DNA of 5,450 nucleotides from Candidatus Elarobacter sp. Its GTDB lineage: Bacteria > Vulcanimicrobiota > Vulcanimicrobiia > Vulcanimicrobiales > Vulcanimicrobiaceae. Location: positions 1 through 5,450 of the forward strand of contig JASLGJ010000202.1 in the NCBI GenBank assembly GCA_030150085.1, given 5' to 3'. The translations under genes and the position numbers were made by a program. Below the pieces are notes generated by a model. The model was given only the letters and a program-made list of their open reading frames with translations, ran no database searches and was not told where the DNA came from. Below are positions 1-5,450 of the stretch, one piece after another; the stretch's first letter is position 1; each line of letters opens with the position of its first letter.

Positions 1-141
1 GTGTCGGCGGTCGGGGTCTTGCGCGAAGGGCACGCGCGGACCGACGACGAGGTCCGCGAGGCGATGAGCGGCAACCTCTGCCGCTGCGCCGCCTACCCCA
101 ACATCGTGGCGGCGGTGCAGGCCGCGCGCGGGAGCGCCTGA
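1..141 (+). CDS. paoA: [2Fe-2S] small subunit of a PaoA/CoxS-type molybdenum hydroxylase, C-terminal 46 residues only
   Basis: The gene enters from the left edge; only its last 46 codons and the TGA are visible. The segment [21 protein letters not shown] (codons 20-40 of the fragment) is the hallmark C-terminal C-x-C motif of the alpha-helical [2Fe-2S] domain in the xanthine dehydrogenase/CO dehydrogenase small subunit. The two visible cysteines (bases 79-81 and 85-87) would bind the Mo-proximal cluster together with a C-x2-C pair that lies outside the window. By family knowledge, the subunit relays electrons from the molybdenum site to FAD. Its stop overlaps the next start by one base (TGATG), so the two are translationally coupled. 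The paoA name rests mainly on the PaoB-like neighbour. An N-terminal plant-type ferredoxin domain and any Tat signal cannot be seen. Confidence 0.93.
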   Translation: MSAVGVLREGHARTDDEVREAMSGNLCRCAAYPNIVAAVQAARGSA

Positions 142-1123
142 TGCGCCGCTTCGCGTTCGTCGAGGCCGAGTCGGCCGCCGCCGCCCGGGCGCTGGTGCGC
201 GACGACCCGGACGCGCGCTTCTACGCCGGCGGCACGACCCTGGTCGACTTGATGAAGGGCGGGGTCGAGGTGCCCTCGCGGGTGGTCGACATCTCGCGCC
301 TGCCGCTGACCGGCATCGAGACGCGCGGCGACCGGCTGCGGATCGGCGCGCTGGCCCGCAACAGCGACGTCGCGTACGACCCGACCGTGGCGGCGCGCTT
401 TCCGGCCCTGGCGCAGGCGCTGCTCAGCGGCGCGTCGGGCCAGATCCGCAACGCCGCGACGGTCGGCGGCAACCTGCTCCAGCGCACGCGCTGCACCTAC
501 TTCCGCGAGACGCGCTGGCGCTGCAACAAGCGCGCGCCGGGCAGCGGCTGCGACGCGCTGGACGGCTTCAACCGCTCGCACGCGCTGCTGGGCACGAGCG
601 AGAGCTGCATCGCGACCAACCCCAGCGACATGGCGGTCGCGCTGGCGGCCCTCTCGGCCCACGTCGTGATCGAAGGCGAGGGCGGCGAGCGGACCGTCGC
701 GCTGGACGACTTCTATTTGCTGCCGGGAGACCGGCCGCAGCACGAGACCTCGCTCGCGCACGGCGAGCTGATCGTCGCGGTCGAGCTGCGCTTCGCGCCC
801 GCGCACGAGCGCTCGGCCTACCTCAAGCTGCGCGACCGCGCCTCGTACGAGTTCGCGCTGGTCTCGGTCGCGGCGGGCGTCGAGCTGGCGGGCGGGCGGA
901 TCGCGAGCGCGCGGCTGGCGCTGGGCGGGGTGGCGACGGTGCCCTGGCGCGCGCTGGCGGCGGAGGACGTGCTGGCCGGCGCGAGCGCGGACGACGCGAC
1001 GTTCCGGCGCGCGGCCGACGCGGCGCTGGCCGACGCGCGCCCCCGCGCGCACAACGGGTTCAAGGTCGAACTGGCGCGGCGCGCGATCGTGCGCGCGCTG
1101 CGCGAGCTGTGCGGAGGTGCCTC

Positions 1124-1127
<4 letters not shown>
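141..1127 (+). CDS. paoB: FAD-binding subunit with [4Fe-4S] loop, PaoB/YagS type
   Basis: This 328-residue protein has the usual length for the CoxM/PaoB family. Two FAD pyrophosphate-binding motifs are visible: Y-A-G-G-T-T-L at residues 28-34 and A-T-V-G-G-N-L at 106-112. The loop after the second motif holds four cysteines, C118, C128, C137 and C156, within C-T-Y-F-R, C-N-K-R-A-P-G-S-G-C and S-E-S-C-I-A-T. This insertion separates E. coli PaoB and the 4-hydroxybenzoyl-CoA reductase beta subunit from ordinary CoxM proteins, and in those families it binds an additional [4Fe-4S] cluster. The 'LGTSESCIATNPSDMA' region strongly favours the PaoB branch. The C-terminal CO-dehydrogenase flavoprotein domain follows from about residue 215 to 325. 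The subunit takes electrons from the FeS chain and passes them to an acceptor that cannot be read from sequence. Its TGA overlaps the next ATG by four bases (ATGA). Confidence 0.95.
1113..1117 (+). promoter_or_regulatory. Ribosome binding site for the catalytic subunit
   Basis: GGAGG lies six bases before the ATG at 1124, inside the last codons of the FAD-subunit gene. It decides the start: an upstream in-frame GTG at 1109 would precede this site and extend the protein by five residues with no support. Confidence 0.75.
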
Positions 1128-3382
<2,255 letters not shown>

Positions 3383-3396
3383 CGAAACGGGCGCGG

Positions 3397-3984
3397 GTGG
3401 AGATCGCGCGCGCCCGAGTCGTCGTCCTGGCCGCCGGCAGCTCGCGCCGGATGGGCTTCGACAAGCTGGCCGCGCCGCTGGCCGGCATCCCGCTCGCCCG
3501 CCGGGTGGCGCTCGCGCTCGCGGAGCTGCGCCCGCTGGTCGTGGCGGCGTACCGCGTCGCCGACGTGATCGGCGACCTGCGCACGCAGCAGCTCGTCGTC
3601 ACCGCGCCGACCGCCGGGCCTAGCGCGACGCTCGCTCTCGCGCACGCGGCGATTCCGCACCACATGGCGCTGGCGGTGGTGATGTGCGACATGCCGCTGC
3701 TCGACGCGCGGCGCGTGCGCGCGTTCGTCGAGCGCGTGCCCGACGACGCGGACCTCGCCTGGCCGGAAGTGAGCGGCGTCCCCGGCCACCCGGTGCTCTG
3801 GTCGCCGCGCGCCCGCACCCGCATCCCGACCCTGCGCGACGACGAGACCCCCGCCAGCATCCGCCGCGACCCGGCCTTGCGCACCGTCTCCCTCGAAGAA
3901 AGCGACGACGCGTACGTGACCGATGTCGACACCCCAGAAGGATGGGCCGCCGCCGAGGTGCGGTTTACGCCGAGGCGCGGCTGA
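3397..3984 (+). CDS. mocA: Molybdenum cofactor cytidylyltransferase, MocA-like NTP transferase
   Basis: The 195-residue protein is typical in length for MocA. The nucleotide-binding motif V-V-V-L-A-A-G-S-S-R-R-M-G-F-D-K-L occupies residues 8-24. M-C-D-M-P with D98 matches the metal-binding Asp of MobA/MocA enzymes, G-V-P-G-H-P-V at 127-133 matches the family's R/P-G-H-P segment, and D-V-D-T-P at 176-180 is the conserved C-terminal motif. MocA transfers CMP from CTP to molybdopterin in the cytoplasm to give the MCD cofactor used by PaoC-type enzymes. A MobA-type (GMP) role is less likely given the neighbour. The start is the GTG at 3397, 14 bases after the previous stop. It places the glycine-rich motif at the usual distance from the N-terminus, though no strong ribosome binding site is visible; translation may depend on coupling to the upstream gene. 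Confidence 0.88.
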   Translation: MEIARARVVVLAAGSSRRMGFDKLAAPLAGIPLARRVALALAELRPLVVAAYRVADVIGDLRTQQLVVTAPTAGPSATLALAHAAIPHHMALAVVMCDMPLLDARRVRAFVERVPDDADLAWPEVSGVPGHPVLWSPRARTRIPTLRDDETPASIRRDPALRTVSLEESDDAYVTDVDTPEGWAAAEVRFTPRRG

Positions 3985-4001
3985 CCGGGGAATTGCGAAG
4001 G

Positions 4002-4028
4002 TTGTCGACTGGATGAACGCAGTATAAT
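4002..4028 (+). promoter_or_regulatory. Possible sigma-70-like promoter
   Basis: A perfect TATAAT at 4023-4028 follows TTGTCG (4002-4007) with a 15-base spacer, slightly shorter than the usual 16-18. Such an AT-rich box stands out in this GC-rich DNA. Transcription would start near 4035 and could run to the stem-loop ending at 4216, giving an RNA of about 180 bases. It lies inside the coding-like segment, so both readings are unlikely to hold in full. Sigma preferences of the host are unknown. Confidence 0.3.
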
Positions 4029-4146
4029 CGAGACATGGCCGCGGCAGCTTAGCCACGACGTCGGGAGCGCTGCGCTCGACGACATCCGCCGGACGTTCGG
4101 ACTGAGCGAGACGAGCTGGCCACCCTTCTCGTACACTGTGGACTAA
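4009..4146 (+). other. Coding-like segment without a normal start; possible small gene or gene remnant
   Basis: After the mocA stop, the same frame stays open for 54 codons up to a TAA at 4144-4146. I do not recognise the product, which ends in R-R-T-F-G-L-S-E-T-S-W-P-P-F-S-Y-T-V-D. Over the last 33 codons I counted G/C at about 61%, 52% and 85% of first, second and third positions, the pattern of genuine coding in a high-GC genome. No in-frame ATG, GTG or TTG exists after the mocA stop. A CTG at 4009, seven bases after GAAGG (3997-4001), is the only initiator-like codon, and CTG starts are rare. It could be the decayed 3' end of a lost gene, a frameshifted small gene, or chance in a short sample. 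Confidence 0.25.
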
Positions 4147-4179
4147 TCTCGTGTACGGACGGTGAAGCACCTCGTGAGC

Positions 4180-4216
4180 AAGAGAGACCGGCACAGATCA
4201 TGTGCCGGTCTCTCTT
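4180..4216. terminator. Perfect 16-bp stem-loop, likely two-way terminator
   Basis: Bases 4180-4195 (AAGAGAGACCGGCACA) are exactly complementary to 4201-4216, with a 5-base loop GATCA. The structure sits between convergent genes, 18 bases past the stop of the minus-strand gene and about 195 bases past mocA, the expected place for a shared terminator. Neither side has a clear T-run beyond the stem, although the stem itself ends in TCTCTCTT on both strands, so intrinsic termination may be weak. Confidence 0.7.
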
Positions 4217-4234
4217 CAGGCGGCTCGATCCGAC

Positions 4235-5104
4235 TTACGCCAGCCCGTCGCTGAACGGCAGTTGCCGCACCCGCTTGCCGGTCAGCTTGAACACCGCGTT
4301 CGCGATCGCCGGGGCGATGGGCGGGGTGCCGAGCTCGCCGATGCCGGTCGGCTTGACCGTGCTCTTGATGACGTGGACGTCGATCGCGGGGGCGTTCGCC
4401 ATGCGCAGCACGGTGTAGTCGTAGAAGTTGTTCTGGTCGATCTTGCCGTCGGTCAGGGTGATCTTGGCCGTCATCGCCATGCCGATGCCGTACATGATCG
4501 CGCCCTGGAGCTGGGCCACCACGATGTCGGGGTGGACCACGACCCCGCAGTCGGCCGCCACGGTCGCGCGGTGGACCACGACGTCCTTGCCCTTCATCGA
4601 CACCTCGGCGACCAGCGCGGCGATGCTGCCGCCCCAGTTCGTCAGCGCGATGCCGTGCGCGGCGCCCGGCGTCTTGGGGTGGCCCCAGTTCGCGGCCTTG
4701 GCGACCGTCTCGAGCGCGGCGCGCTCGCGGGTCGCCTTGGGCGAGAGCAGCGCCAGGCGGAAGGCCAGCGGGTCCTCCCCGGCCGCATGGGCCAGCTCGT
4801 CGACGAACGACTCGGTGACGAAAGTGTTCCAGTTCGCGCCGGGCGCGCGCATGAAGCCGACGGGGATCCCGGGCTCGAAGTCGGCGTACGTCGTCCGCGC
4901 GTTGGCGAACGCGTAGTAGTCGGGCGTGACCGAATCGACCGCCGAGAAGTCGACGCCGTGGGTGAACAGCGGCGGTGCCCAGCGCTTGACGATCGACGGC
5001 GACCCGACCCGGTGCTCCCAGGCGCTCACGTGCCCGGAGCCGTCCAGCTTCGCGCGCACGACGTTGACGCTCATCGGGCGGTAGAAGTCGTTCTTGATGA
5101 GCTC
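4235..5104 (-). CDS. IorB-type molybdopterin-binding subunit, C-terminal 289 residues, 5' part missing
   Basis: Reading leftwards to the TAA at 4237-4235, the product is recognisable as the isoquinoline 1-oxidoreductase beta type of xanthine-oxidase-family large subunit. Homology begins at E-L-I-K-N-D-F-Y-R-P-M. It continues through V-G-F-M-R-A-P-G-A-N-W-N, F-V-D-E-L-A-H-A-A-G and A-A-D-C-G-V-V-V-H-P-D to G-I-G-E-L-G-T-P-P-I-A-P-A, whose Glu is the expected catalytic base. Full-length members have roughly 700 or more residues, so over half is absent, including the G-G-G-F-G region and any export signal. The same frame stays open to 5365, but beyond 5104 it reads the antisense of another gene and does not resemble the family; a gene call with a start there would be false. 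The substrate is unknown. A matching [2Fe-2S] partner would be expected nearby but is not in the window. Confidence 0.85.
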   Translation of the reverse strand, partial: ELIKNDFYRPMSVNVVRAKLDGSGHVSAWEHRVGSPSIVKRWAPPLFTHGVDFSAVDSVTPDYYAFANARTTYADFEPGIPVGFMRAPGANWNTFVTESFVDELAHAAGEDPLAFRLALLSPKATRERAALETVAKAANWGHPKTPGAAHGIALTNWGGSIAALVAEVSMKGKDVVVHRATVAADCGVVVHPDIVVAQLQGAIMYGIGMAMTAKITLTDGKIDQNNFYDYTVLRMANAPAIDVHVIKSTVKPTGIGELGTPPIAPAIANAVFKLTGKRVRQLPFSDGLA

Positions 5105-5449
5105 GCACACGCGGCCGGTAAAGATCCGCTCGCGTTCCGGCTCGCGCTGCTCGGCCCCAAGGGCGCGCGCGTGCGCGCGGTCCTGCAGCTCGCCGCGCAA
5201 AGAGCGGGCTGGGGGCACCCGCGGACCGCCGGCGCCTCGCAAGGGCTCGCCGTGTGTGCTTGGAACGGCAGCGTCGGCGCGCTCGTCGCCGAGGTGAGCG
5301 TGAAGGGCAAGGATATCGCCGTGCACCGCGCGGTGATGGCGGCCGATTGCGGGACCGTGGTGCATCCCGACCTCGTCGAAGCGCAGCTGTCGGGCGCGAT
5401 CAACTACGGCATCGCGATGGCGATGACGGCCAAGATCACCTTCACCGAC
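4448..5449. repeat. Imperfect inverted repeat formed by two paralogous coding segments
   Basis: The arm 4448-4798 (minus-strand coding) and the arm 5099-5449 (plus-strand coding) are both 351 bases and align without gaps in inverted orientation, separated by 300 bases that belong to the minus-strand gene only. Differences fall largely at third positions and conservative substitutions, as expected for diverged paralogues and not for a recent duplication. The right arm is cut by the window edge, so the repeat may be longer. Confidence 0.8.
5099..5104. other. Head-to-head junction of two truncated genes at the palindrome GAGCTC
   Basis: GAGCTC encodes E-L in both genes: E-L-A-H-A-A-G on the plus strand and E-L-I-K-N-D-F on the minus strand. 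The two correspond to different places in the family, about 100 codons apart. All family-like sequence on each strand stops at this hexamer, so it marks the breakpoint to within a few bases. The hexamer is self-complementary and is also a SacI recognition site. Adjacent bases GAT (5096-5098) could extend the shared sequence on the plus side as D-E-L. Confidence 0.8.
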
Positions 5450-5450
5450 G
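5099..5450 (+). CDS. Second IorB-type molybdopterin-binding subunit, internal fragment truncated at both ends
   Basis: From GAG at 5099 this frame reads E-L-A-H-A-A-G-K-D-P-L-A-F-R-L-A-L-L, then W-G-H-P, L-V-A-E-V-S-V-K-G-K-D, A-A-D-C-G-T-V-V-H-P-D and A-M-T-A-K-I-T-F-T-D, and it is open at the window edge. It is clearly the same family as the minus-strand fragment: I count about 82 identities in 117 gapless positions, so it is a paralogue and not a second copy of one gene. No start codon belongs to it. Upstream bases are the antisense of the opposite fragment, with only a few chance-compatible codons (V-V-L-D) before the join. The N-terminal half or more is missing, and the C-terminal end with the catalytic Glu lies beyond the window. 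Confidence 0.85.

Noticed and set aside
4200..4916. Plus-strand open frames at 4200-4418 and 4428-4916
   Set aside because: Both are antisense to the well-supported minus-strand IorB-type fragment and show no recognisable motifs.
5105..5365. Extension of the minus-strand IorB-type gene to an ATG at 5365
   Set aside because: The extra 87 residues do not look like the IorB family and are the exact antisense of a plus-strand segment that does.

Overview
The window is very GC-rich, with strong G/C preference at third codon positions. This fits a high-GC bacterium. I cannot assign a phylum from the sequence; several soil and candidate-phylum lineages carry many molybdenum hydroxylases of this kind.

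Bases 1-3984 (+ strand) are a compact operon for a xanthine-oxidase-family molybdenum hydroxylase of the periplasmic aldehyde oxidoreductase (PaoABC) type. The order is: 3' end of the [2Fe-2S] small subunit, FAD subunit with the extra [4Fe-4S] loop, molybdopterin-binding catalytic subunit, and a MocA-type cytidylyltransferase. The first three genes overlap by 1 and 4 bases, and mocA follows after 14 bases. The layout is self-consistent: three subunits carry electrons from the Mo site through FeS clusters to FAD, and MocA would make the cytosine-dinucleotide form of the cofactor used by such enzymes. The operon runs in from the left, so its promoter and the rest of the small subunit are not visible. 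No XdhC/PaoD-type insertion chaperone is present in the window.

Bases 3985-4234 lie between convergent genes. They hold a perfect 16-bp stem-loop (4180-4216) that can serve as a two-way terminator. They also hold a stretch with a coding-like base pattern but no ordinary start codon (about 4009-4146), and a perfect TATAAT box whose role is uncertain.

Bases 4235-5450 hold pieces of two different, related molybdopterin-binding subunits of the isoquinoline 1-oxidoreductase beta (IorB) type, joined in inverted orientation. The minus-strand piece (4235-5104) has an intact C-terminus and no N-terminal half. The plus-strand piece (5099-5450) begins abruptly in the middle of the same family and runs off the window. 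Over 117 aligned codons they are about 70% identical at the protein level, without gaps. The two coding segments meet at the 6-base palindrome GAGCTC (5099-5104). This is either a real inversion between paralogues or a chimeric join made in amplification, cloning or assembly, and it is the most important thing to check here.

I did not find a clearly new biological system. The oddities are the inverted paralogue junction and the unexplained 200 bases after mocA.
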